A DNA stretch of 64,000 nt, taken from assembly GCF_040796495.1 (NCBI RefSeq), contig NZ_JBFNQN010000011.1:166006-230005 (forward strand). Reading direction: 5' to 3'. The position numbers were made by a program, and so were the translations under genes. The notes beneath the pieces were generated by a model that was not told where the DNA came from, searched no databases, and saw only the letters and a program-made list of their open reading frames with translations. Numbering within the stretch: the first letter of the stretch is position 1; every line of letters starts with the position of its first letter. Below are positions 29,147 to 38,079 of this stretch, piece after piece. This DNA is from Kineococcus endophyticus. GTDB lineage: Bacteria > Actinomycetota > Actinomycetes > Actinomycetales > Kineococcaceae.

Positions 29147-29803
29147 GTGAGACGACTCGTCGCCTGGCTCCTGCTCGTCGTCGGCCTGGTGTCAGGCCTC
29201 ACGGGCGCAGCCCTCCTGACGGTCCTGGCCCCGCCCGCGACCATCGACGTCGTCGAGCGCTCGGAGGACCCGGGCGTCGCCGTCGTGACGAGCCCCGGCC
29301 TCGTCGACCTGTCCGGGCCGGACGCCCGCATCTCGGCCGAGGCCGCCGACGGCGCCGACGTCTTCGTCGCGGTCGCCCGCGCGGACGACGCCGAGGCCTG
29401 GCTGGCGCAGGCCCGGCACACGGTCGTCAGCGGCGTCACGGGGGACCTGTCCGACCCGCGGGCCCGCACGAGCACCACCGGCTCGGGCGCCGCCGCGGAC
29501 CCGCGTGCGGCCGACGTCTGGCTCGCGAGCACCACCGGCCGCGGCTCGGCCACCCTCACCTGGCCGACCGGCTCCGACGCGGACTACCGCGACGGTGGCG
29601 GGATCGTCCTGCTCACCGCGACCGACGGTGTCGCCGCCGCGCCGGGGACCGTCCGGCTCAGCTGGCACGCCGAGGGCCGGGCGGCCAGCCACCCCGCGGG
29701 GATCCCCCTCGTCGTGGCCGGCGGGGTCCTGGCGCTGCTCGGGGCGCTCGGCGTCCTCCTCGCCCCCCGCCGGACCCGACCCGACGCCCGGAGGCGCGCG
29801 TGA
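29147..29803 (+). CDS. Membrane protein of unknown function with extracytoplasmic domain
   Basis: 218 residues. An N-terminal transmembrane segment (about residues 5-28) and a C-terminal one (about 185-205) flank a domain of about 150 residues rich in Ala/Asp/Thr with no cysteine, predicted outside the cell. A short basic tail follows. I do not recognise a family. The GTG start has GGAAGGA 10 nt upstream. The stop overlaps the next GTG (GTGA), so it is coupled to the lipoprotein gene and probably works with it at the cell surface. Confidence 0.65.
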   Translation: MRRLVAWLLLVVGLVSGLTGAALLTVLAPPATIDVVERSEDPGVAVVTSPGLVDLSGPDARISAEAADGADVFVAVARADDAEAWLAQARHTVVSGVTGDLSDPRARTSTTGSGAAADPRAADVWLASTTGRGSATLTWPTGSDADYRDGGGIVLLTATDGVAAAPGTVRLSWHAEGRAASHPAGIPLVVAGGVLALLGALGVLLAPRRTRPDARRRA

Positions 29804-30822
29804 CCCCCCACCGCACCCGCCCCGCCCGCCCCCTGGTGGCCCTCGCCTCGCTGGCCACCGCCACCGTGCTCGCCGGCTGCGCCCAGCTGCCGACGTCGTC
29901 GGCCCCGGCCGACACCGGCCGCGAACCCCTCGTCGTCCAGCCCGCGCAGGCCGGTCGCGTCGTGGCGGCCGCCACCGCCGTGCTCGACGCCGGCGCCGAC
30001 CCGGCGACGGCCGACCCCGCGGCCCTCGCCGCACGGGTCAGCGGCCCGGAGCTGTCCCTGCGCACGGCGGCGCACACCATCGCCGCGGCGGGGGCGACCC
30101 CGGCCGACACCGGCGGCGCCGACGACCTGGAGGCCATCACCTCGATCCTGCCGCGGGCGGAGGACTTCCCGCGCTGGTTCGCGACCGTGACCGCTCCGGG
30201 GGCGGACCAGGCGCCCTCCCTCGTGGTGCTCCGCACGTCCGACGCCCGCAGCCCGTACACGGTCTGGGCCACGCCGACCCTCCTGCCGGGCGCCTCGTTG
30301 CCCACCCTGGCGGCGCCCGCCGACGGTGTCGCCGGCGTCGCGCCCGACGAGGACACCAACCTGCCCGCCACGCCGGCCGACCTCGCCGCGCAATACGGCG
30401 ACGTCCTGACCAACGGCACGACGAGCGCCTACGCGGGGGAGTTCGCCCCCGACGCCTACCGGTCGGGCGTCGAGTCGGCCACGGCCGCCGAGGTCGCCTC
30501 CCTGCAGGCGGCGGGCGGCACGTTCACCCAGGAGCGCTCGGTCCTGCCGGACGGGGTCCTCGCCGTCCGCACGCGGGATGGGGGCGCGCTCGTCGTCGCG
30601 GCCTACTCGTGGTCCACGACGTCGGCAGGTCCCGCCGGCGGCCGCGCCGGGAAGCTGGAGCCCGCGCTGGCCGCGCTCGCCGGCACGGACGAGGCGCTGC
30701 GGGCGACCGTCACGCGCCAGGAGGTGGTCGTGTTCTCGGTGCCGCCGGGGGCCGGCGGTGGGCAGGTCCAGGCCCAGGTCGTGGCGGCCGAGAGCGGTCC
30801 CGTCCAGGTGACGACCGGCTGA
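29800..30822 (+). CDS. Putative lipoprotein
   Basis: 340 residues. The N-terminal signal ends in the lipobox LAGC (C27), so the protein is probably lipid-anchored on the outer face of the membrane. The mature part has an early Ala-rich helical region and two domains separated near LPATPADLAAQYGDVL, with an alternating strand pattern to the C-terminus. The layout resembles a family of actinobacterial lipoproteins of unknown function. GTG 29800 overlaps the upstream stop. No catalytic motif is seen. Confidence 0.7.
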   Translation: MTPHRTRPARPLVALASLATATVLAGCAQLPTSSAPADTGREPLVVQPAQAGRVVAAATAVLDAGADPATADPAALAARVSGPELSLRTAAHTIAAAGATPADTGGADDLEAITSILPRAEDFPRWFATVTAPGADQAPSLVVLRTSDARSPYTVWATPTLLPGASLPTLAAPADGVAGVAPDEDTNLPATPADLAAQYGDVLTNGTTSAYAGEFAPDAYRSGVESATAAEVASLQAAGGTFTQERSVLPDGVLAVRTRDGGALVVAAYSWSTTSAGPAGGRAGKLEPALAALAGTDEALRATVTRQEVVVFSVPPGAGGGQVQAQVVAAESGPVQVTTG

Positions 30823-30846
30823 ACGCCTCGTGAGAAGGTGAGCCGC

Positions 30847-31812
30847 ATGACGACCCAGCCGACGCCCCCCAGCGCCAAGCTCAACCTGCGCGGAGCGGTG
30901 GACCTCGGTGCCCTCGCAGCCCGCAACACCCGTCGTGAGGAGGTCGCCCGTCGCGCGGCGGCCGACCCCGACGCGGTCACCCAGGGGTCCCCCTTCGTCG
31001 TCGACGTCACCGAGGAGACCTTCGCCGAGCTCGTGCAGAGCTCCGTGCAGGTCCCCCTGGTCCTGGACCTGTGGGCCGAGGGCTACGACACCGGCGCCGA
31101 GGCGCTGCAGGCCCTCGCCGACGAGTACGCCGGCGCCTTCCTGCTCGGCCGCATCGACGCCCAGGCCGAGCCGGGTCTGGCCCAGTCGCTCGTGCAGTCG
31201 TTGCAGGCCAGGGCGATCCCGCTCGTCGCCGCCATCGTCAAGGGCCAGCCCATCCCGCTGTTCACCGGGTCCTACCCCACGGCCGAGGAGATCCGCCCGG
31301 TCCTGGAGGAGGTCCTGCGGGTGGCCGAGGCCAACGGTGTCACCGGCCGGGTCGAGGGCGCCGCGACGGCAGCCGAGGCCGAGCCCGCCGCGCCGCCGGT
31401 CCCGCCGCTGCACGCCGAGGCCCTCGCCGCCGTCGAGGCCGGCGACTTCGACGCCGCGACCGCCGCCTGGACGAAGGCCCTGGCCCAGGACCCGCGCGAC
31501 GCCGAGGCGACCGAGGGCCTGGCCCGGGTCGGTGTCCTGCGCCGCGTCGCCGGCGTGGACCTCGCCCAGGCGCGGGCGGCCGCCGCCGACGCCCCGGACG
31601 ACGTGCAGGCCCAGATCGTCGTGGCCGACCTCGACCTCGTCGGGGGCCACGTCGAGGACGCGTTCGCCCGCCTGCTCGGCATCGTGCAGCGCACCGTGGG
31701 GGAGGACCGCGATGCGGCCCGCACCCACCTCGTCGACCTCTTCTCGGTCGTCGGCGCGACCGACCCGCGCGTCGTGAAGGCCCGGCAGGCGCTCACCCGC
31801 GCCCTCTTCTGA
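30847..31812 (+). CDS. Thioredoxin-fold TPR co-chaperone (YbbN/CnoX-like)
   Basis: 321 residues. Residues about 50-155 are a thioredoxin-like fold (VPLVLDLWAEGYDTGAEALQ), but the CxxC redox motif is absent: the site reads AEGYDTGA, with no cysteine. Residues about 190-320 are Ala-rich helical TPR-type repeats. This matches YbbN-type proteins, which assist folding rather than act as reductases. ATG 30847 with AGAAGGTGAG upstream is preferred over GTG 30838. The 3' end overlaps the convergent P-loop gene by 20 nt. Confidence 0.85.
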   Translation: MTTQPTPPSAKLNLRGAVDLGALAARNTRREEVARRAAADPDAVTQGSPFVVDVTEETFAELVQSSVQVPLVLDLWAEGYDTGAEALQALADEYAGAFLLGRIDAQAEPGLAQSLVQSLQARAIPLVAAIVKGQPIPLFTGSYPTAEEIRPVLEEVLRVAEANGVTGRVEGAATAAEAEPAAPPVPPLHAEALAAVEAGDFDAATAAWTKALAQDPRDAEATEGLARVGVLRRVAGVDLAQARAAAADAPDDVQAQIVVADLDLVGGHVEDAFARLLGIVQRTVGEDRDAARTHLVDLFSVVGATDPRVVKARQALTRALF

Positions 31813-32377
31813 GGCACCGCAGGGCCCAGGCCTCCACGGCGTCCGCGACGGCGTCGGGGGCCAGGTCCGTCGTGTCCAGCACGGCGGCTCGCCAGGGCTG
31901 CCCCACGAGGCGCTCGGCGGCCAGCCCGTCCCAGCCCTCGGCGGTGAGCACCTCGGACCGGTGACCGGCGTCGCGGACGTGCCCCCGGAACCACGTCGCG
32001 AACGCCACGTGGTGCACCAGCTCCCCGTCGACCGGACCCCGGCCGGTGAGCCGCGTCCTCTGCGTCGCCTCGTCGGCGTCAAGCAGCAGGACGTCGAACG
32101 CGCCCAACGCGGGCCCCGACGGCGCGCCCACGACCTCGCCGGGGGCCAGCGGGTCGCCGGCGAAGAGCAGGTGCCGGCCGGAGCGCTCCAGGGTCAACGC
32201 GTGCCGGACGACCTCCTCCGCGCTGCGCTGGCGCCACGCCGTGTCCGGCGCCGCGGGGATCGCCACGAGGTCGGAGAACTCCACGCACTCCACACCCTCG
32301 TCGGCCAGCCGCGGCGCGACCGCCCGCCGCACCGTGGACTTGCCCTGGCCGCTGGCCCCGGTCACGAGGAGGAGCAC
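31793..32377 (-). CDS. P-loop ATPase/kinase-like protein
   Basis: 194 residues with Walker A GASGQGKST at residues 7-15 and a short NMP-kinase-like core (VLLLDADEATQRTRLTGR). The substrate is unknown. The start at 32377 lies inside the last codons of the ABC-F gene (16-nt overlap), so the two form a coupled operon. It resembles stand-alone AAA-type or broad-specificity nucleoside-kinase-like proteins of actinobacteria. Confidence 0.65.
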   Translation of the reverse strand: MLLLVTGASGQGKSTVRRAVAPRLADEGVECVEFSDLVAIPAAPDTAWRQRSAEEVVRHALTLERSGRHLLFAGDPLAPGEVVGAPSGPALGAFDVLLLDADEATQRTRLTGRGPVDGELVHHVAFATWFRGHVRDAGHRSEVLTAEGWDGLAAERLVGQPWRAAVLDTTDLAPDAVADAVEAWALRCLRRGRG

Positions 32378-34035
32378 GTCGACTCCACCTCCGTCAGGTC
32401 CAGCCCCGTCAGCTCCAGCACGTCCCCGCGGAAGGACCGGCGGAACCAGCGGTCGTGGCTGACGACGACGACCGCGCCGGGGAACGCGTCGATGGCGGCC
32501 TCCAGCTCCTCCACCAGCTGCGGCGCCAGGTGGTTCGTCGGCTCGTCCAGGAGCAGGACGTCGTGGCGGTCGGCGAGCAGGCGCGCCAGGTCGAGCCGGC
32601 GCCGCCCGCCCGTGGACAGCGACCGCACGGGGACGCCGAGGCGCTCGCGGTCGAACAGGCCCATCCCGAGCAGGCGGTGGGCGTGCTCGTCGGCGCTGCC
32701 GGGGCGGCCGGCGGCGAAGGCGGCCAGGACGGTCCGGTCGAGCCCGTCGGTGGCCGGGTCCTGCCGGAGCAGGCCGGTGCGCCCGCGCCGTCGGACGGTG
32801 CCGGTGTCCGGGGCCAGCGCGCCCGTCAGCACGTCGAACAAGGTCGACTTGCCGCTGCCGTTCGGGCCGGTGACGAGCAACCGGTCACCGGGTCCGACGT
32901 GGACGTCGACGGGCGTCAGCCGGCCCGCCACGGAGACACCCTCGGCGTGGACGGACCCGCGACGGCCGGAGGCCCCGGCCGGGGGGACGAAGCGCAACGG
33001 GTCCGGTGGCCGCGGGACCTCCGCCTCCCGCAGTCGGCGCAGCTTCTCGGCGTTGGCCCGCACCCGCGCCGCGAGGGACTCCTGCACGCGCCCGCCCTTG
33101 AAGTCGTACTGCATCTTGTCGTTGTCCGGCCGCTCGCGGGCGTGGTTCACCGCCCGGGCCGTGGCGTCGCCGGTGGTGGCCAGCCGCTCGACCGCAGACT
33201 CCCACTCCGCGCGGGCCTGCTCCCACCGCGCGCGTTCGCTCGCCTTGGCCTGCAGGTAGTCCGCGTACCCGCCGGGGTAGCGGGCGACACCGCGGTCGCG
33301 GTACGGGTCGACCTCCACGAGTTCGCCGGCGACCGCGTCGAGGAACTCCCGGTCGTGGGAGACGACCACCGTCGTGCCGGGTCGGGTCACGAGGTGCCGC
33401 TCCAGCCAGTGCGCGGCCTGGACGTCGAGGTGGTTGGTCGGTTCGTCCAGGAGCAGCACCTCCGGCCCTGCGGCCAGCAGCGCCGCGAGGTGCAGGCGCG
33501 AGCGCTGGCCTCCGGACAGGGTCGCGACCGGGCGTTCCCGGTCGAGCCGGGGCAGCCCCAGGCCCGTGAGCGACTGCTCGAGCCGGGTGTCCGCGTCGTA
33601 GCCGTGCCGCAGCTCGAAGCGCGTCTGCAGGTCGCCGTACTCGGCCAGGACGGGGTCCAGGTCCGTCCCCGACGCCATCGCGTCCTCGAGCTCCCGCATC
33701 CGCCGGCGCAAGGCGGTCAGCTCGGCGAAGGCCGCCTCGAGCACGGCGCCCACGGTGGTCTCCGACGGGGCTCCCGCGTCCTGGGGCAGGTAGCCCGTCC
33801 CGCCCGCTGCCGTCGCCACGACGCGCCCCGCCTCGGGCGCCTCGACGCCGGCGAGCAGCCGCAGCAGCGTCGACTTGCCGCAACCGTTCTCGCCGATGAC
33901 GCCGCTCACCCGTCCGGGGGCGAAGGCGAGGGAGACGTCCTGCAGGACGGGGACGTGGCCGTAGCCCTTCGTCACCCCGGTCAGGGACAGGCTGGTGGTG
34001 GTGGTGGTGCTGCTGGTGGTTCCGGTGGCGGGCAT
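32362..34035 (-). CDS. ABC-F family ATPase (possible ribosome-protection antibiotic resistance protein)
   Basis: 557-residue soluble protein with two ABC domains and no transmembrane part. Domain 1 has Walker A GENGCGKS, the signature LSGGQRS and LLLDEPTNHLD. Domain 2 has GPNGSGKS, a degenerate signature (LSTGGRRR) and LLLDEPTNHLAP. The linker between them is charged and helical. ABC-F proteins act on the ribosome, and several protect it from macrolides, lincosamides or streptogramins. The N-terminus carries a Thr/Ser-rich run encoded by a GGT repeat. The ATG at 34035 has GAGGAGACC upstream. A uORF and a hairpin precede it, as in drug-induced ABC-F genes. Confidence 0.85.
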   Translation of the reverse strand: MPATGTTSSTTTTTSLSLTGVTKGYGHVPVLQDVSLAFAPGRVSGVIGENGCGKSTLLRLLAGVEAPEAGRVVATAAGGTGYLPQDAGAPSETTVGAVLEAAFAELTALRRRMRELEDAMASGTDLDPVLAEYGDLQTRFELRHGYDADTRLEQSLTGLGLPRLDRERPVATLSGGQRSRLHLAALLAAGPEVLLLDEPTNHLDVQAAHWLERHLVTRPGTTVVVSHDREFLDAVAGELVEVDPYRDRGVARYPGGYADYLQAKASERARWEQARAEWESAVERLATTGDATARAVNHARERPDNDKMQYDFKGGRVQESLAARVRANAEKLRRLREAEVPRPPDPLRFVPPAGASGRRGSVHAEGVSVAGRLTPVDVHVGPGDRLLVTGPNGSGKSTLFDVLTGALAPDTGTVRRRGRTGLLRQDPATDGLDRTVLAAFAAGRPGSADEHAHRLLGMGLFDRERLGVPVRSLSTGGRRRLDLARLLADRHDVLLLDEPTNHLAPQLVEELEAAIDAFPGAVVVVSHDRWFRRSFRGDVLELTGLDLTEVESTCSSS

Positions 34036-34065
34036 GCGGTCTCCTCGTGACGTGTACCGAGAGGG

Positions 34066-34092
34066 CCCGCGCGACCGGTGTGGGTCGGCGGG
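34066..34092 (-). promoter_or_regulatory. Hairpin between the uORF and the ABC-F gene
   Basis: On the plus strand CCCGCGCGACC (34066-34076) and GGTCGGCGGG (34083-34092) pair as a bulged 10-bp stem. On the minus-strand transcript it lies after the uORF stop and before the ABC-F ribosome site, the position of an attenuator hairpin. No T-run follows. Confidence 0.4.
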
Positions 34093-34111
34093 TCCGGGGG
34101 ATCGGGGCACG

Positions 34112-34195
34112 TCAGATGAGCACCGCAGCGGCTCCTCGGGTGGGGACCAGGACCCGACGATGGTGCGCCGGGGCACCGGGACCCCGCAACCGCAT
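34112..34195 (-). CDS. Possible 27-residue regulatory uORF upstream of the ABC-F gene
   Basis: ATG-initiated frame of 27 codons, starting MRLRGPG and Arg/His-rich in its first half, ending 76 nt before the ABC-F start. Drug-inducible ABC-F genes in Gram-positive bacteria are often controlled by ribosome stalling on such short upstream peptides. There is no obvious ribosome site and the frame could be accidental, so this is tentative. Confidence 0.3.
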   Translation of the reverse strand: MRLRGPGAPAHHRRVLVPTRGAAAVLI

Positions 34196-34212
34196 TTCGG
34201 CAGGGCCCGGCC

Positions 34213-34218
34213 TAGAGT
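34213..34218 (+). promoter_or_regulatory. -10 box of a leaderless promoter (serine hydrolase / HAL-family operon)
   Basis: TAGAGT ends 7 nt before GTG 34226 and no ribosome site is present. It faces away from the ABC-F promoter region. Confidence 0.45.
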
Positions 34219-34225
34219 CGACCGC

Positions 34226-35620
34226 GTGAGCACCGAAGCCACCCACGTGTCCTCGCGGTCCCTCCCGCGCAGCACCCCGTCGGCCCAGGGGGTGGACGCG
34301 CGCGGCCTCACCGCGTTCGTCGACGCCCTCGAGAGCACGGCCGGGGTCGAACCGCACAGCCTGCAGGTCCTGCGCCACGGTCACGTCGTGGCCGAGGGGT
34401 GGTGGACGCCGTTCCACCCCGACCGCCCGCACCTGCTCTACTCGCTGTCCAAGAGCTTCACGTCCACGGCCCTCGGGTTCGCGGTGGCCGAGGGGCTCGT
34501 CGACCTCGACGCCACGATCCTGTCGTACTTCCCCGAGTTCGACGCCGACGTCACCGACGAGCGGTCGCGGCGCATCCTGGTCCGGCACGTCGCCAACATG
34601 GCCAGCGGCCACCGCGAGGAGACGATCGAGCAGGCGTCCGCCGACCCGACGGGGGACGTCGTGCGGGGTTTCCTGCGGATCCCGCCGGACGCCGAACCGG
34701 GCACCCTGTTCTGCTACAACCAGCCCTGCACGTTCTCGGTCTCCGCGATCGTCCAGCGCACCTCCGGCCAGGGTCTGCTGGAGTACCTGCGCCCCAGGCT
34801 GTTGGACCCGCTCGGAGTGGACGTCGAGAACCTCGGCTGGCTGTCCGACGGTCAGGGCCGCGAACTGGGTTTCTCCGGTTTCCACGCGCCCACCGAACTC
34901 ATCGCCAAGCTCGGGCAGCTGTACCTGCAGCGCGGGGTGTGGGAGGGCCGGCGGTTGCTGGCGGAGAGCTGGGTCGAGGAGGCCACCACCTCGCACGTCG
35001 ACAACGCCTCGTTCAACGCGAACCCGGACTGGCAGCAGGGCTACGGCTACCAGTTCTGGATCGCCCGCCACGGGTACCGCGGCGACGGCGCCTACGGCCA
35101 GTTCTGCGTCGTGCTGCCCGAGCAGGACGTCGTCGTGGCCATCACGTCGCAGAGCCCCGACATGCAGGCCGTGCTCGACGCGGCGTGGGAGCACCTGCTG
35201 CCCGCGGTGTCCGACCCGGAACTGCCCGCGGACGCCGCCGCGCACGACGAGGCGCTGGCCCGCCGGACGTCCTCGCTCGCGCTGGCACCGCTGGAGGGCC
35301 CGGACGTGGTCGAGGGCGAGTTCAGCGCCGCCCCCGGCAGCGAACCCCCGACCCTGACCGCCGTCTCCGTCCGCGACGGGGAACTCGTCCTCAGCGACTC
35401 CGGTGCGGAACTGCGCGCGGCCGTGGGTCGCGGTCGCTGGACGGACACCGGCCCGTTGTCGGTCTCGGGGGCGGGGGACCGCGTCGACGTCCGGTTCGCC
35501 GAGACCCCGCACCTGCTGCACCTGACGTTCTCGGACGGCACGTTCTCGGGACGGTGGGAGACGTGGCCGCTGCACGGTCCGGCGCTGTCCGTCCTGCGCA
35601 AGCCCGAGCCGTCCTCCTGA
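34226..35620 (+). CDS. Serine hydrolase, beta-lactamase family (cytoplasmic)
   Basis: 464 residues with no signal peptide, so probably cytoplasmic. The beta-lactamase/PBP motifs are S73-L-S-K76 (YSLSKSFTS) and a Tyr-Asn pair in FCYNQPC. The catalytic domain runs to about residue 360 (GYGYQFWIARHGYRGDGAYGQF is the strand-turn near the active site), and a C-terminal beta domain of about 100 residues follows, as in EstB-like esterases. It probably acts on an ester or amide. It starts with leaderless GTG 34226. The HAL-family gene begins one base after its stop, so they form an operon. Confidence 0.82.
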   Translation: MSTEATHVSSRSLPRSTPSAQGVDARGLTAFVDALESTAGVEPHSLQVLRHGHVVAEGWWTPFHPDRPHLLYSLSKSFTSTALGFAVAEGLVDLDATILSYFPEFDADVTDERSRRILVRHVANMASGHREETIEQASADPTGDVVRGFLRIPPDAEPGTLFCYNQPCTFSVSAIVQRTSGQGLLEYLRPRLLDPLGVDVENLGWLSDGQGRELGFSGFHAPTELIAKLGQLYLQRGVWEGRRLLAESWVEEATTSHVDNASFNANPDWQQGYGYQFWIARHGYRGDGAYGQFCVVLPEQDVVVAITSQSPDMQAVLDAAWEHLLPAVSDPELPADAAAHDEALARRTSSLALAPLEGPDVVEGEFSAAPGSEPPTLTAVSVRDGELVLSDSGAELRAAVGRGRWTDTGPLSVSGAGDRVDVRFAETPHLLHLTFSDGTFSGRWETWPLHGPALSVLRKPEPSS

Positions 35621-35621
35621 G

Positions 35622-37064
35622 GTGATCCTCCACCGGGGCGCCGACCTCGACGCCGACGCCGTGCGGCGCGTCGCCGCCGGCACCCCGGTGGAGTTGTCGC
35701 CGGGGCTCCTCGCCGCTCTGGGCCGTCGCCGCGAGGACCTGGTGACGTCCCTGGAGACGTCGGGTCCGGTGTACGGCGTCACCACGGGCATGGGGGCCCT
35801 CGCCGGGGTGACGCTCGACGCGGCCGCCCGGGCCCGGCACCAGGAGAACCTCGTCGTGGGCCGCGCCGTCGGGTCGGCGCCGTGGTTGACGCCGGCGCAG
35901 GCCCGGGCGGTGCTGGCCGTGCGGTTGCGGACGTTCCTGCACCCCGAGGCCGCAGTGTCGCCGGGGCTGTGCGTGCGGCTCGCCGACCTCCTCGGCCGCG
36001 GCGTCCTGCCGTGCATCCCGTTGCGCGGCAACGGGGCCGCGGGGGAGATCATCCCCCTCGCGCACGTCGGTGCCGTGGTCCTGGGGGCGGGCCGGACGCT
36101 CGACGGTCGCGACGCAGGCCCGTTCGGGTTCGGCGCCAAGGAGGGGGTCGCGTTCCTCGAGGGCGTACCCGTCGCCACGGCGTTGGCCGTCCTGCAGTCC
36201 GCGGCGGCCGAGGGACTGCTGGAGCAGGCCGTCCGCGTCCTGGCGGCGACCGCGGAGGTGCTGCGCGCGAGCCCGGACCCGCTGCGCCCCGGGCTGGCCC
36301 GCGCCGACGACGTGCTCGACGACCTGCACGCGCAGCTCCGGTCGCTGCGCCCGGCGCCGACCGTCGCCGGGCTGCAGGCACCCCTGTCCGTCCGCGTCGC
36401 GCCCGCGGCGCTGGCCGTGGCCCGGCGGCGCGTGCGGGACCTCGCCGACGCGGTCGACCGCGCCCTCGACGGGGTCACCGACTCACCGGCCTTCCTCGAC
36501 GACGCGTCGTTCGCCGGGACGGCGGGTTTTGCCGGGACGGAACTGGCGGCGTCGTCGGACGCGCTCGCGGCCGCGGTGCTCCACGTCGCGGAGACGTCGG
36601 TGGCGCGGACCCACCGGACGCTGGACCCGCGGCTGACCGGCCTGACCCCGCAGTTGTCGCCGGAGCCGGGCGTGCAGGCGGGGCTCGTGGCCCTCCACAA
36701 GCGGGCGGTGGGCGTCGCGCACCGGTTGCGGCGGTTCGCCGTCCCCGCGCTCGGGGGTGCGGTGGAGACCTCGCTCGGGCAGGAGGACGTCCAGAGCTTC
36801 GGGCTGGAGGCGGCCGAGTGCCTCGGCGAACTGCTCGACGGGCTGCGCGAGGTGCTCGCCGTCGAACTCCTCGCCGTCCACCGGGCGCGGCTGCTGCGCG
36901 GGGGACTGGCCGGGGTGTCCGACGACGTGACGTCGGGTCTGGATGCGCTGGCCGCCGCCCTGGGCGACTCCGTGGGCGACGGCGTGGACCCCGTCGTGAC
37001 CGATCGGCCCTACGGCCTCGACGTCGACCGGGTGGTGGACCTGCTGCGCGACGGGCGGTTCTGA
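35622..37064 (+). CDS. HAL/PAL-family lyase lacking the MIO-forming serine (HAL-A)
   Basis: 480-residue member of the histidine/phenylalanine ammonia-lyase fold. The conserved Tyr loop YGVTTGMG (Y51) is present. At the cofactor site the usual Ala-Ser-Gly reads Ala139-Ala140-Gly141 (GNGAAGEIIPLAH), so the MIO ring cannot form in the known way. The Asn normally assisting MIO (in ALINGT) is replaced: KEGVAFLEGVP. A carboxylate-binding Arg is kept in PLSVRVAPAA, and the QED segment is kept near SLGQEDVQSFG. The fold thus seems intact, with MIO chemistry lost. It could be an MIO-independent lyase (ergothionase-like) or a non-catalytic protein. It is in an operon with the serine hydrolase and converges with the LacI gene. 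Confidence 0.82.
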   Translation: MILHRGADLDADAVRRVAAGTPVELSPGLLAALGRRREDLVTSLETSGPVYGVTTGMGALAGVTLDAAARARHQENLVVGRAVGSAPWLTPAQARAVLAVRLRTFLHPEAAVSPGLCVRLADLLGRGVLPCIPLRGNGAAGEIIPLAHVGAVVLGAGRTLDGRDAGPFGFGAKEGVAFLEGVPVATALAVLQSAAAEGLLEQAVRVLAATAEVLRASPDPLRPGLARADDVLDDLHAQLRSLRPAPTVAGLQAPLSVRVAPAALAVARRRVRDLADAVDRALDGVTDSPAFLDDASFAGTAGFAGTELAASSDALAAAVLHVAETSVARTHRTLDPRLTGLTPQLSPEPGVQAGLVALHKRAVGVAHRLRRFAVPALGGAVETSLGQEDVQSFGLEAAECLGELLDGLREVLAVELLAVHRARLLRGGLAGVSDDVTSGLDALAAALGDSVGDGVDPVVTDRPYGLDVDRVVDLLRDGRF

Positions 37065-37074
37065 GGGGTCGTCG

Positions 37075-38073
37075 TCAGCGGGTGGAGCGGGTGGACCCCC
37101 GGACGACGAGGTGCGGGCGGAACGTCACGGGGTCCGGCGCCTCCCCGTGCTCCTGCAGGGCGAGGAGCTGCTCGACGGCCGCCGCCACGATGGCGTCCTC
37201 GTCCCACGAGACCGTCGTCAGGGCGGGGGCCACGAGCGCGGCGAGCTGGTGGTCGTCGAACCCCACGACCGAGACGTCGTCGGGCACGCGCAGCCCGAGG
37301 TCCGCCGCGGCGCGGTAGACGCCGAACGCGAGCGAGTCCGACAGGCAGAAGACCGCCGTCGGACGGTCCGCGGCGTCGAGGACCCCGGCGGCGGCAGCGG
37401 TCGCCCCCTCGGGGTTCGCGGGGGCGGGGACCACCACGAGGTCGACGCCCAGCGGCGCGGCCAGGTCCACCGCGAGGAGTTCCGACGGCCTCCCGGGGGT
37501 CGTCGGCAAGGACGGCGTCAGCAGGGCGACCCGGCGGTGCCCGAGGTCGTGCAGGTGCTCCAGGACGGCCGCGACGCCGAACCGGTTGTCGAACAGCACC
37601 GCCCCGCTGCCCGGGCGGGCGGTGAGCGCGTCCCCGATGGAGACGACGGCCGTCGAGGCGTCCAGCAGGCGCCAGTGCTCGCCGGAGGGGTCGACGGGCG
37701 AGGCCAGCACGCCGTCGACGCGTTGCGCCGCGAACCGTTCCAGCACACGGCGTTCGCTGGCGGGGTCGGCGTCGGCGTCGGCGATGGACGCGTCCCGGTC
37801 GACCGTGCGCAGGGCGCGCGTGAGCTGGACGGACAGGTCCTGCTGCCACAGGTCCCGCAGCGATCCGCTGATCCCGATCGTCCCCGTCCGTCCGCTCGCC
37901 AGCGCTCGGGCGATGGGGTCGACGCGGTACCCGAGCTCGTCGGCCAGGGCCTGGACGCGTTCGATGGTCGCGGCCGAACCGCGCGTCCCGCGCAGCGCGT
38001 ACGACGTCGCCGCCAGCGAGAGCCCCGCCGCGTCCGCGACGTCCTGCAGGGTCCTGCGCGCGTCCCTCGGCAC
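37075..38073 (-). CDS. LacI-family transcriptional repressor
   Basis: 332 residues. An N-terminal helix-turn-helix (residues about 8-27, LQDVADAAGLSLAATSYALRG) is followed by the hinge helix and a periplasmic-binding-protein-like ligand domain (FDNRFGVAAVLEHL, VVGFDDHQL, LTTVSWDE). Two perfect LacI-type operators lie 0.8 kb away in front of the amidohydrolase gene, and the only LacI gene in sight is this one, so it probably represses that operon. The GTG at 38073 appears leaderless (TACTGT box). The ligand is unknown. It is convergent with HAL-A, 10 nt away. Confidence 0.88.
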   Translation of the reverse strand: MPRDARRTLQDVADAAGLSLAATSYALRGTRGSAATIERVQALADELGYRVDPIARALASGRTGTIGISGSLRDLWQQDLSVQLTRALRTVDRDASIADADADPASERRVLERFAAQRVDGVLASPVDPSGEHWRLLDASTAVVSIGDALTARPGSGAVLFDNRFGVAAVLEHLHDLGHRRVALLTPSLPTTPGRPSELLAVDLAAPLGVDLVVVPAPANPEGATAAAAGVLDAADRPTAVFCLSDSLAFGVYRAAADLGLRVPDDVSVVGFDDHQLAALVAPALTTVSWDEDAIVAAAVEQLLALQEHGEAPDPVTFRPHLVVRGSTRSTR

Positions 38074-38079
38074 GGCTGC

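Noticed and set aside
33990..34020. GGT-repeat microsatellite
   Set aside because: It encodes the Thr-rich N-terminus of the ABC-F protein; phase variation is possible but nothing else supports it.
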